From Pararhizobium sp. (GTDB taxonomy: Bacteria; Pseudomonadota; Alphaproteobacteria; Rhizobiales; Rhizobiaceae), in contig JAURWE010000061.1 of NCBI GenBank assembly GCA_030655075.1, positions 62,001 to 126,000 on the forward strand: a DNA stretch of 64,000 bases, read 5' to 3'. Of the stretch, positions 48,839-57,386 are shown piece by piece. The position numbers and the translations under genes are program-made. The notes beneath the pieces are model-generated. The model did no database searches. It was given only the letters and a program-made list of their open reading frames with translations, and was not told the origin of the DNA. Within the stretch, counting starts at the first letter, position 1; each line of letters opens with the position of its first letter.

Positions 48839-49858
48839 ATGCCGAGATGGGCGATGTTGGCAATGGTAGTTCTGGTTTCGGCTGTGCAGCCGTTGTCCGG
48901 CGCCACAGCGCAGGACAACACCACGGCGGATACTGGCCGGGCCGTCGTCACGCAGCCTGTGACGGCAACCGGTCAGAACGCCGTCGAAACACCGCCCGTT
49001 ACCGCTGGCGATACAACCTTGCCTGCCACAGCGGACGATGCCGCAGCGGCTGAAGACGCCACCACGCTTGCGGATACGTCAGGCGAGGGCCCAAATGCCA
49101 CCCTGCCGCATGATTTGTCGCCTTGGGGCATGTTCATGGCCGCCGACATTGTCGTCAAAACCGTGATGATCGGCCTGGCGCTGGCTTCGGTCGCCACCTG
49201 GGCCATTCTGGTCGCCAAGACGTTCGAGCTGTCCGGCGCCAAGCGCCGCCTGAAGAAGTCTGTCCGCATTCTCGTCAATGCCACCGGCCTGCGCGATGCC
49301 GACGAAAGTTTCGCTGCAAAAGTCCGCAAGGGGGCGGCTGTCGATATGATCGCCGCCGCCAAGGCCGAACTGGTCAAGTCAGACGCGATCATCGATCACG
49401 TACCCGCAGATGGCGTCAAGGAGCGCGTCGCCTCCAGCCTGTCGCGCATCGAGGTCGGCGCCGGCAAGCGCATGACGGCGGGCACCGGCATTCTGGCGAC
49501 GATCGGCTCGATTTCGCCCTTCGTCGGCCTGTTCGGAACCGTCTGGGGCATCATGAATTCGTTCATCGGCATCAGCCAGTCGCAGACGACCAATCTGGCC
49601 GTCGTGGCACCGGGTATCGCCGAAGCGCTGCTGGCAACCGCCATCGGCCTTGTCGCCGCCATTCCGGCCGTCGTCATCTACAACTATTTCGCCCGCTCGA
49701 TCGGCGGTTACCGGCAGCTTCTCGGCGATGCCTCGGCCGCCGTCGAACGGCTGGTCAGCCGCGATCTCGACCATCATGCGGCCCGCCGCGCCATGCCGCG
49801 CAAGGCCGATCAACCCCATACGGTCAAGAGCGAAGCTTCGATCGCGCGGATCGGATAG
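48839..49858 (+). CDS. exbB: Biopolymer transport protein ExbB
   Basis: The 339-residue protein has a signal peptide, a 70-residue Thr/Ala-rich periplasmic extension, then three membrane segments: VVKTVMIGLALASVATWAILV, ISPFVGLFGTVWGIMNSFIG and APGIAEALLATAIGLVAAIPAVVIYNYFA. This is the MotA/TolQ/ExbB channel that uses the proton gradient to power TonB. The start at 48839 is followed by the signal peptide. exbD begins four bases after its stop. Confidence 0.93.
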   Translation: MPRWAMLAMVVLVSAVQPLSGATAQDNTTADTGRAVVTQPVTATGQNAVETPPVTAGDTTLPATADDAAAAEDATTLADTSGEGPNATLPHDLSPWGMFMAADIVVKTVMIGLALASVATWAILVAKTFELSGAKRRLKKSVRILVNATGLRDADESFAAKVRKGAAVDMIAAAKAELVKSDAIIDHVPADGVKERVASSLSRIEVGAGKRMTAGTGILATIGSISPFVGLFGTVWGIMNSFIGISQSQTTNLAVVAPGIAEALLATAIGLVAAIPAVVIYNYFARSIGGYRQLLGDASAAVERLVSRDLDHHAARRAMPRKADQPHTVKSEASIARIG

Positions 49859-49862
49859 GACC

Positions 49863-50291
49863 ATGGCGGCCAGACTACGCGACGGCGGATCGGACGATCT
49901 GGAAGAAAACAGCGAAATTAACGTCACGCCGTTCATCGATGTGATCCTTGTGCTCCTCATCATCTTCATGGTGGCCGCACCCCTGGCGACCGTCGACATG
50001 AAGGTCGACCTGCCGCAGTCGGCAGCGCAGGCGACCCCGCGTGATGACAAGCCCGTGTTCGTGACGCTGAAGAGCGATCTTTCGGTGGCACTCGGCAACG
50101 AGACCGTCGATCGCGAGGCTTTTGCGGCAACCCTGCAGGCCATTACCAGTGGCAACAAGGAAACCCGCGTGCTTCTGCGCGCCGACAAGGCGGTCGACTA
50201 CGGCGAGCTCATGGAAATGATGAACCTGATCCAGCGCGCCGGTTACACCAAGATCGCCCTGGTCGGGCTGGAATCCGTTCCGCTCAACTGA
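49863..50291 (+). CDS. exbD: Biopolymer transport protein ExbD
   Basis: The 142-residue protein has a short cytoplasmic end, one membrane segment with the conserved aspartate (INVTPFIDVILVLLIIFMVAAP) and a periplasmic domain (RADKAVDYGELMEMMNLIQRAGYTKIALVG). It forms the proton-driven complex with ExbB. tonB does not follow. Confidence 0.94.
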   Translation: MAARLRDGGSDDLEENSEINVTPFIDVILVLLIIFMVAAPLATVDMKVDLPQSAAQATPRDDKPVFVTLKSDLSVALGNETVDREAFAATLQAITSGNKETRVLLRADKAVDYGELMEMMNLIQRAGYTKIALVGLESVPLN

Positions 50292-50359
50292 GCGCAGGGG
50301 CCGATATTCAGCCGTGCCGCACATGGTCTGCCCGGCGCAATCTCCGCTTGATAGCCCTT

Positions 50360-50389
50360 GCCGCAGGTCTTCGCACCTGCGGCTTTTTT
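50360..50389 (+). terminator. Terminator of exbBD
   Basis: GCCGCAGGT (50360-50368) pairs perfectly with ACCTGCGGC (50375-50383), loop CTTCGC, followed by six Ts. Confidence 0.92.
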
Positions 50390-50513
50390 GTTGGGCGCGC
50401 AAACCATCGCTTGAAACCGGAAGGGCACGGATTTAAGAGCTTGGACAGGAAGTTTTAATGCGCGCGCCGTAGCTAGGCATTCTGGCGCAGCACCGGCACT
50501 GGGGACAGGCATC

Positions 50514-51182
50514 ATGGATTTCGAAGCAGCACGGGTGAAAATGGTCGACAATCAGATCCGGCCGACGGATGTGACCTCGCATACGGTCCTCTCGGCCTTT
50601 CTCGATGTGCCGCGTGACGCTTTCGTGCCGGAAAAATCCAAGCTGCTCTCCTATATTGACACCGACATCCAGATCGCACCGGCCTCCGCAGCTGGCGGCG
50701 CCCGCTACATGATGGAACCGTCGCCGCTTGCCAAGCTGTTGCAACTGGCCGAAATCACCGAAGGCGACACCGTTCTCGAGGTCGGCTGCGGCTCGGGCTA
50801 CACCTCGGCCATCCTGTCGCACCTGGCTGCATCCGTGGTGGCGCTGGAAAGCAACGAGGCACTGGTCGCCGAGGCGACTGCGACGCTTGACGGCCTGCAG
50901 TGTTCGAACGTCACCGTCGTCACCGGCGAGCTTGAAAAGGGCCAGCCCGCCAAGGGCCCCTATGACGTGATTTTCCTCAACGGCGCGGTCGAGGTTGTAC
51001 CCGAGGCTCTGCTGTCGCAGCTGAAAGATGGCGGCCGCCTGATCGCCGTGCAGGGCTACGGCAATGCCGCCCGCGCCAAGGTCTTTTCCAAGGAACGTGG
51101 TACCGTGGCCGAATGGCCGGCTTTCAACGCGTCCGTCAAACCGCTGCCGGGCTTTCGGAAAGCTGCCGATTTCGTGTTTTGA
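50514..51182 (+). CDS. pcm: Protein-L-isoaspartate O-methyltransferase
   Basis: The 222-residue protein has the PCMT features: MVDNQIRPTDV, YIDTDIQIAP, the motif I ITEGDTVLEVGCGSGYTSAILS and IFLNGAVEVVPEALLSQLKDGGRLIAV. The enzyme methylates isoaspartyl residues for protein repair. The family in rhizobia is often named just before a TolC gene, as here. Confidence 0.86.
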   Translation: MDFEAARVKMVDNQIRPTDVTSHTVLSAFLDVPRDAFVPEKSKLLSYIDTDIQIAPASAAGGARYMMEPSPLAKLLQLAEITEGDTVLEVGCGSGYTSAILSHLAASVVALESNEALVAEATATLDGLQCSNVTVVTGELEKGQPAKGPYDVIFLNGAVEVVPEALLSQLKDGGRLIAVQGYGNAARAKVFSKERGTVAEWPAFNASVKPLPGFRKAADFVF

Positions 51183-51524
51183 AGGCCCTCTTATTGAGGG
51201 GGCTCAACATATGAGTGTTATCGTCAAAATTGCATTGTTGCGGATCAGCAACGAGGCTTCGCTTTGTAATGCGTTTCAGCCCGTGTATGTCTAGCATCCT
51301 GTTGTAGAAGTTCCCAATTCAGGCTTCAAAGACAGTGGAGGCATACGATTCTGTAAGGCGTGTGCGCTTCTCGGTGTTTCCGGCTGTCTTTGGGAACGCA
51401 GGCGCCAGATTGTACGCAGGATCGTATGGCGTCCGATTGAATTCAGAAACGGCGCATGAAGAGCCGTTTTCCGCATCTGGAAAACAGTTCGTGAGTGGCC
51501 GTTTTCCACGCATTTGGAGTGAAG
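51183..51524. promoter_or_regulatory. Intergenic region upstream of tolC with repeats
   Basis: No gene is seen. CCCTC-TTATT-GAGGG (about 51185-51199) is a small hairpin after pcm. AAACGGC (51447-51453) pairs with GCCGTTT (51463-51469), and GCCGTTTTCC occurs twice as a direct repeat (51463-51472 and 51498-51507). They may be regulatory for tolC; this is not shown. Confidence 0.4.
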
Positions 51525-52892
51525 ATGGTGTCGATCATTCGTAAAGCAGCGGTTCTGGCTGCTATGTCCGCAGCGCTGTGGTTTCAGCCGCACGCGGTAT
51601 CTGCCGAAACGATTTTTGGCGCGATGGCCAAGGCCTACAAGAACAATCCGGACCTGAACGCCGCCCGCGCGGGTCTGCGCGCCACCGATGAAGGCGTGCC
51701 GATTGCAAAGTCCGGCTACCGCCCCGTCGTCGAAGGCACCGCAACCGGAACGCTGACCCGGCTCGACAACATCACCGGCGTCAACGATTACAAAAGCTCC
51801 TCCGTCGGTATCACGGTCACCCAGCAGATTTTCGACGGCTTCCAGACGCTGAACAACGTCCGCGCTGCGGAATCGACCGTCTTTGCCACCCGTGAAGCTT
51901 TGCGCGGCAACGAAATCTCCATCCTGCTCGCTGCTGCCCAGTCCTATGCCAACATCGCCCGCGACCAGCAGATCGTCTCCATTCGCAAGCAGAACTTGGC
52001 GTTCCTGCGCGAACAGCTGAACGCTGCCCAGGCACGTCTTGACGTGGGTGAGGGCACCCGCACCGACGTCAGCCTTGCCCAGGCCGAGCTTGCCAACGCT
52101 CAGGCCCTTCTGGTTGGCGCGGTTGCGCAGCTGAAGTCCAGCCAGGCAGTCTACGTGCAGATCGTCGGCGAAACGCCTGAGGGCATCAAGCAGCCGTCAC
52201 CCGCCAAGAAGGCTCTGCCGTCCAACCTCGATCAGGCGGTGGCAACCGGCCTGCGCGAACATCCGAGCATCACCGGCGCATCCTACAATGTCGACGCTGC
52301 CGGCTATCAGGTAAAGTCCGCCGAAGGCACCATGCTTCCGGGTGTCGTGCTTCAGGGCGCTGTCACCCGCCAGACCGGCGACGCATCGGCCACTCAGAAC
52401 CAGACCTCGAGCAGCATCACCGCTCGCCTCAATGTTCCGATCTATCAGGGCGGCGTCGAATACGGCCAGATCCGTCAGGCCAAGGAACGTCTCGGCCAGC
52501 AGCGCATTCTCGTCGACTCGGCCCGCGCCGAAGTTCAGCAGACAATCGTGACCGCTTACGCACAGCTCGAAGCAGCGCTTGCCATCATCTCGGCCAACCG
52601 TCAGCAGATCAGCGCTGCAAACCTCGCGCTTTCGGGCGTCATCGAGGAACGCAGCGTCGGCCAGCGCACGACGCTGGACGTTCTTGACGCCCAGCAGACG
52701 GTTCTGCAGGCCAAGGAAGCGCTCGTCGGTTCGCAGCGCGACGCCGTTGTGGCCTCCTATTCCGTCATCGCGGCCATGGGCCGCCTGACAATCGCGACCC
52801 AGGGTCTCGATGTCGTCGAGTACAAGCCGGAAGAACACTACGAAGCCGTCAAGGACAAGTGGTTCGGCCTGCGCACCGTTGACGGACGGTAA
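51525..52892 (+). CDS. tolC: TolC-family outer membrane efflux protein
   Basis: This 455-residue protein has a signal peptide ending AVSA/ET and the TolC pattern of two repeated coiled units: NAARAGLRATDEGVPIAKSGYRP, VTQQIFDGFQTLNNVRAAES, and DVLDAQQTVLQAKEALVGSQRD. Trimeric TolC makes the outer-membrane duct of type I secretion and drug efflux. GGAG lies ahead of ATG 51525. Confidence 0.93.
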   Translation: MVSIIRKAAVLAAMSAALWFQPHAVSAETIFGAMAKAYKNNPDLNAARAGLRATDEGVPIAKSGYRPVVEGTATGTLTRLDNITGVNDYKSSSVGITVTQQIFDGFQTLNNVRAAESTVFATREALRGNEISILLAAAQSYANIARDQQIVSIRKQNLAFLREQLNAAQARLDVGEGTRTDVSLAQAELANAQALLVGAVAQLKSSQAVYVQIVGETPEGIKQPSPAKKALPSNLDQAVATGLREHPSITGASYNVDAAGYQVKSAEGTMLPGVVLQGAVTRQTGDASATQNQTSSSITARLNVPIYQGGVEYGQIRQAKERLGQQRILVDSARAEVQQTIVTAYAQLEAALAIISANRQQISAANLALSGVIEERSVGQRTTLDVLDAQQTVLQAKEALVGSQRDAVVASYSVIAAMGRLTIATQGLDVVEYKPEEHYEAVKDKWFGLRTVDGR

Positions 52893-52957
52893 GCGGATGC
52901 TGTTCGCGGGATGACGGCGCGAACAAAACTGTGCATGATTCTCATCAGTGATTCTCT

Positions 52958-53031
52958 GGCGATTTCGTTCCTGAACGGAGTCGCCTAAGGTCCACGGGAC
53001 GTTCCGCCACCGGCGGACCTTCCGGCGGAAC
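52958..53031 (+). ncRNA. Candidate structured RNA (pseudoknot) upstream of popZ
   Basis: First, GGCGA-N3-CGTT (52958-52969) folds on AACG-N3-TCGCC (52974-52985). Then two stems interlock: AAGGTCC (52987-52993) with GGACCTT (53015-53021), and GTTCCGCC (53001-53008) with GGCGGAAC (53024-53031). Loops of 7, 6 and 2 bases fit an H-type pseudoknot or two exclusive hairpins. It ends 20 bases before the popZ start, so it may control translation or end tolC transcription. Confidence 0.5.
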
Positions 53032-53051
53032 GCAGCGAGACGAGGATTGAA

Positions 53052-53969
53052 ATGGCACAGGCAAATGTAGCGCGTGAACCGTCCATGGATGAAATACTGG
53101 CATCCATCCGCCGGATCATCGAAAGCAACGACCCGCCGACCGGAAGCAGCCCGCAGATGCTCTCCGACGACTATGACGACGAGCCCGCTGAGGAAATTCG
53201 TCTGACGATCGATGACGAGCCGATGGCCGCCAACGCCGGCTTCCAGGCCGCGTCCGAACACCAGATTCCATCCTTTCCGATGCAGGGCCGTTTTCAGGAG
53301 CCCGAGATTGAGCGCACTCCTCAAATCGAGCGCAACGATGTGCCGCCTCTGTCGCTGGCCGATGTTGCCGCCCGTGTGCGTGCCGCCGCCGACCGCAATG
53401 CATCGGCCCTCCGCGAACCGGAGACCGCCGCCGTTCAGCCAGTGACGCAGCAGGTCAGCCCGGCCATCGTCAAGCCGGCCGTGCAGATCTCGGCAGCGGC
53501 CGTGGAAAGCCTGTCCTTCGTCAAGCCGAAACAGCCGGAAATCGCTGTGCAGACTCCGGCCCGGTCCGAGCCGGTGATGCAGCCGCAGGAGACCGCGCCG
53601 CTGAAGTCGGTGGCCCGTCATCCTGAAACGGCGGTTCGTGCCGTCGAGACGGCCGTTGCTGACAGGTCGGCCGAACCGGTCAAAAACATCTACCCTGAAC
53701 CTTCGCCGGTCACGCGCAGCTCCGGCGCCATGGTCGCCGGCAAGGACATCGAGGCGCTCGTTTCGCCCATCGTTAGCCAGCAGGTTGCCCGGTCATTCGA
53801 CGATCTGGCCCTGGCGGTCGACGGAGGTCAGCGCCGCTCGTTCGACGACATCGCCGAGGACATGATGCGGCCGATGCTGCAGGAATGGCTGGATGACAAT
53901 CTGCCGACCCTGGTCGAGCGCCTCGTGCGCGAGGAAATTGAGCGCGTCGCGCGCGGCCCGCGCCGTTAA
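53052..53969 (+). CDS. popZ: PopZ-like polar organising protein (DUF2497)
   Basis: The 305-residue protein has the typical two ends: N-terminal PSMDEILASIRRIIESNDP and C-terminal DIEALVSPIVSQQVARSFDDLA with DIAEDMMRPMLQEWLDDNLPTLVERLVREEIERVARG. The middle is Pro/Glu-rich and disordered. In alphaproteobacteria PopZ forms a polar matrix that anchors chromosome centromeres. Confidence 0.88.
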   Translation: MAQANVAREPSMDEILASIRRIIESNDPPTGSSPQMLSDDYDDEPAEEIRLTIDDEPMAANAGFQAASEHQIPSFPMQGRFQEPEIERTPQIERNDVPPLSLADVAARVRAAADRNASALREPETAAVQPVTQQVSPAIVKPAVQISAAAVESLSFVKPKQPEIAVQTPARSEPVMQPQETAPLKSVARHPETAVRAVETAVADRSAEPVKNIYPEPSPVTRSSGAMVAGKDIEALVSPIVSQQVARSFDDLALAVDGGQRRSFDDIAEDMMRPMLQEWLDDNLPTLVERLVREEIERVARGPRR

Positions 53970-53996
53970 TCCTTCTTTGCCGCATCCAGGTTCGAA

Positions 53997-54026
53997 GCCG
54001 CCAGAGACCATACTGGCGGCTTATTT
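53997..54026 (+). terminator. Terminator after popZ
   Basis: GCCGCCAG (53997-54004) pairs perfectly with CTGGCGGC (54013-54020), followed by TTATTT. Confidence 0.82.
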
Positions 54027-54036
54027 GCATCTATTG

Positions 54037-54065
54037 TTGACTCGGCACACGCCATCCGGTTTACA
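54037..54065 (+). promoter_or_regulatory. Predicted valS promoter
   Basis: TTGACT (54037-54042), 17 bp, TTTACA (54060-54065), about 35 bases before the valS ATG. Confidence 0.5.
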
Positions 54066-54100
54066 AGCCAGCACATTCAATCAGCAGATTTGGCCAAAAA

Positions 54101-57028
54101 ATGCTCGAAAAAACCTATGATTCCGCCGCCATCGAGCCGCGGATTGCCAAGAACTGGGAAGATCAGGACGCATTTCGCGCCGGTGCGGGCGCTAGGCCCG
54201 GTGCCGACAGCTTCTGCATCGTCATCCCGCCACCGAACGTCACCGGTTCGCTGCACATGGGCCACGCGCTCAACAACACGCTGCAGGACATCATGGTGCG
54301 TTTCGAGCGCATGCGCGGCAAGGACGTTCTCTGGCAGCCGGGCATGGATCATGCCGGCATCGCCACCCAGATGGTGGTCGAGCGCAAGCTGATGGAGCAG
54401 CAACTGCCGGGCCGCCGTGCTATGGGCCGCGAAGCCTTCATCGACAAGGTCTGGGAATGGAAGGACGAATCCGGCGGCCTGATCTTCAACCAGTTGAAGC
54501 GTCTCGGCGCCTCCTGCGACTGGTCGCGCGAGCGCTTCACCATGGACGAGGGCCTGTCGGCCGCCGTTCTCGAAGTCTTCGTCACGCTCTATAAACAGGA
54601 CCTGATCTATCGCGGCAAGCGCCTGGTCAACTGGGATCCGAAATTCGAAACGGCGATTTCCGATCTCGAAGTCGAGAACCGCGAAGTCGACGGTCACATG
54701 TGGCACTTCAAGTACCCGCTGGCCGGCGGCGAGACCTATACCTATGTCGAGAAGGATGCCGACGGCGCCGTGACCTTCACGGAGGAGCGCAACTACATCG
54801 CCATTGCCACGACCCGTCCCGAAACCATGCTGGGCGATGGCGCGGTTGCCGTTCACCCGTCCGACCAGCGCTACGCCTCGATTGTCGGCAAGCTCTGCGA
54901 AATTCCTGTCGGCCCCAAAGAACACCGCCGCCTGATCCCGATCATCACGGATGAATATCCCGATCCGTTGTTTGGCTCCGGCGCGGTCAAGATCACCGGC
55001 GCGCATGACTTCAACGACTATCAGGTCGCCAAGCGCAACAATATTCCCCTCTACCGGCTGATGGACGGCACCGCCTCGATGCGCGACGACGGCGAGGCCT
55101 ATGCGGTATACGCGGCGCAGGCGCTGGAGATCGCCAAGTCCGGCCGCGTTCCTTCAGAGTCTGATGTCGATGCCATCAACCTTGTGCCCGACGAGTATCG
55201 CGGTCTCGACCGCTACGCCGCCCGCACGCGGATCATCGACGCAATCAACGCCGAAGGCTTGGCGGTCACCGTCAAGGACGCCGAAGGTAACGACGTGCCC
55301 TTCGTCGAGAACAACAAGATCATGCAGCCGTTCGGCGACCGGTCCAATGTCGTCATCGAGCCGATGCTGACCGACCAGTGGTTTGCCGATGCCAAGACGC
55401 TGGCCCAGCCGGCGATCGAGGCCGTGCGCGACGGCCGCACCAACTTCGTTCCGAAGAACTGGGAAAAGACCTATTTCGACTGGATGGAAAACATCGAGCC
55501 ATGGTGCATTTCGCGCCAGCTCTGGTGGGGTCACCAGATCCCGGCCTGGTTTGGTCCTGATGGACAGATCTTCGTCGAAAAGACCGAGGAAGAGGCGCTG
55601 CATGCCGCCATCCAGCATTACATCGCCCACGAGGGCCCGTGGAAGGCCTGGGTCGAGGAGAAGCTTGAGAATTTCCAGCCGGGCGACATCCTGACCCGCG
55701 ACGAAGACGTGCTCGACACCTGGTTCTCGTCCGCCCTCTGGCCGTTCTCGACGCTCGGCTGGCCGGACAAGACGCCGGAGCTGGCGAAATATTACCAGAC
55801 CGATGTTCTGGTCACGGGCTTCGACATCATCTTCTTCTGGGTCGCCCGCATGATGATGATGGGCATGCATTTCATGAAGGATTCGGCCGGCGCGCCGATC
55901 GAGCCGTTCCACACGGTCTATGTTCACGCGCTGGTCCGCGACAAGAACGGCCAGAAGATGTCGAAGTCGAAGGGCAACGTCATCGACCCGCTCGACCTGA
56001 TCGAGGAATACGGCGCCGATGCGCTGCGCTTTACGCTGGCGATCATGGCCGCGCAGGGCCGCGACGTGAAGCTCGATCCGGCCCGCATTGCCGGTTACCG
56101 CAATTTCGGCACCAAGCTGTGGAACGCCACCCGCTTTGCCGAAATGAACGGCGTCAAGCTCGATCCGCATTTTGTCCCGGAAGCCGCCGAGGTGACGATC
56201 AACCGCTGGATCCTGACCGAGCTGTCGCGCACGGTGCGCGACGTCACCGAGGCGATCGAAAACTATCGTTTCAACGAGGCCGCCGGTTCGCTTTACCGCT
56301 TCGTCTGGAACCAGTTCTGCGACTGGTACCTCGAACTGCTCAAACCCGTTTTCAGCGGCGACGACGAAGCGGCCAAGGTCGAATCGCAGGCCTGCGCCGC
56401 CTATGTGCTCGATGAGACCTACAAGCTGCTGCATCCGTTCATGCCGTTCATGACCGAGGAACTCTATGCCCACACGGCAGGCGAGGGGATCAGCCGCGAC
56501 GGCCTGATCTGCCATGCCGAATGGCCGGCATCGAACTATGCCGACGACGGCGCTGCGGCCGAAATCAACTGGCTGGTCGATCTTGTCTCGGGCATCCGCT
56601 CGGTCCGCTCCGAAATGAATGTGCCGCCCGGTGCCACGGCACCGCTTGTGGTTGTCGACGCCAACGGCCTGACCCGCGAACGGCTCATGCGCCAGGATGG
56701 CGCCGTCCGCCGGCTGGCCCGCGTCGAGACGATCACTCTGGAAACTGCCGCTCCGAAGGGGGCTGCACAGATTGTCATCGGCGAGGCGACCGTCTGCCTG
56801 CCGCTCGGCAGCCTGATCGACCTGTCGTCCGAAAAGGCCCGCCTCGAAAAGGCGGCCGTGAAGATCGAGCAGGAGCGTGAGCGCATTCTGGGCAAGCTTT
56901 CCAACGAAAGGTTCGTGGCCAATGCCAAGCCGGAGGTCGTCGAGGCCGAACGCGAACGCCTGGCCGAATTCGATTCGCAAAAAGCCTCGCTGGCAATCGC
57001 ACTGCAGCGTGTTCTGGAAGCAGGCTGA
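54101..57028 (+). CDS. valS: Valyl-tRNA synthetase
   Basis: The 975-residue class I synthetase has the HMGH (52-55, in PPNVTGSLHMGH) and KMSKS (619-623) motifs of the ATP site, an editing domain (ATTRPETMLGD), a WISRQL-like CISRQLWWGHQIP element, and a C-terminal coiled coil (LEKAAVKIEQERERILGKLS). It charges tRNA-Val and edits threonine. Length is normal for the family. Confidence 0.97.
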   Translation: MLEKTYDSAAIEPRIAKNWEDQDAFRAGAGARPGADSFCIVIPPPNVTGSLHMGHALNNTLQDIMVRFERMRGKDVLWQPGMDHAGIATQMVVERKLMEQQLPGRRAMGREAFIDKVWEWKDESGGLIFNQLKRLGASCDWSRERFTMDEGLSAAVLEVFVTLYKQDLIYRGKRLVNWDPKFETAISDLEVENREVDGHMWHFKYPLAGGETYTYVEKDADGAVTFTEERNYIAIATTRPETMLGDGAVAVHPSDQRYASIVGKLCEIPVGPKEHRRLIPIITDEYPDPLFGSGAVKITGAHDFNDYQVAKRNNIPLYRLMDGTASMRDDGEAYAVYAAQALEIAKSGRVPSESDVDAINLVPDEYRGLDRYAARTRIIDAINAEGLAVTVKDAEGNDVPFVENNKIMQPFGDRSNVVIEPMLTDQWFADAKTLAQPAIEAVRDGRTNFVPKNWEKTYFDWMENIEPWCISRQLWWGHQIPAWFGPDGQIFVEKTEEEALHAAIQHYIAHEGPWKAWVEEKLENFQPGDILTRDEDVLDTWFSSALWPFSTLGWPDKTPELAKYYQTDVLVTGFDIIFFWVARMMMMGMHFMKDSAGAPIEPFHTVYVHALVRDKNGQKMSKSKGNVIDPLDLIEEYGADALRFTLAIMAAQGRDVKLDPARIAGYRNFGTKLWNATRFAEMNGVKLDPHFVPEAAEVTINRWILTELSRTVRDVTEAIENYRFNEAAGSLYRFVWNQFCDWYLELLKPVFSGDDEAAKVESQACAAYVLDETYKLLHPFMPFMTEELYAHTAGEGISRDGLICHAEWPASNYADDGAAAEINWLVDLVSGIRSVRSEMNVPPGATAPLVVVDANGLTRERLMRQDGAVRRLARVETITLETAAPKGAAQIVIGEATVCLPLGSLIDLSSEKARLEKAAVKIEQERERILGKLSNERFVANAKPEVVEAERERLAEFDSQKASLAIALQRVLEAG

Positions 57029-57063
57029 CACGCAAGCGCACGTTATACAGGTAGAAATCCTCC

Positions 57064-57090
57064 AATCCGCGCGGCCATCCGGCGCGGATT
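57064..57090 (+). terminator. Hairpin terminator after valS
   Basis: AATCCGCGC (57064-57072) pairs exactly with GCGCGGATT (57082-57090), followed by TCGTTTG. The rest of the gap to 57386 is AT-richer, has no gene and likely carries the porin promoter. Confidence 0.6.
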
Positions 57091-57386
57091 TCGTTTGTGT
57101 CGGAAATGCGTCGTAAAGTGGGCGCCTGTGGTGGTATGGTAACACTTCCGTGAAGTCAGGGTAAATTTGCCTATGCCAACATTCTCTGCAGCGATGTGAT
57201 GAAAAAATATTCTCAGAATAAGCGGGATTCGCGGCGTTTGATGAAAACTTACGTCAATTTCTGACTGACTTTTGAGCAGTGCCACGACTTATCGGCATTT
57301 GCCAAGCGCCCCATTCCTGCCGATAGTGTTTCCCACGTACGGCAATTTGATCGATTGCCGCTGATTTCAAGTCCGTGGGAGGGACA

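Noticed and set aside
52197..53621. A 474-codon antisense frame across tolC and popZ
   Set aside because: It spans two clear genes and their gap; the composition is that of a GC-rich shadow.
55154..57145. A 663-codon open frame antisense to valS
   Set aside because: It mirrors the codon bias of valS, has no recognisable domain, and valS is unmistakable on the other strand.
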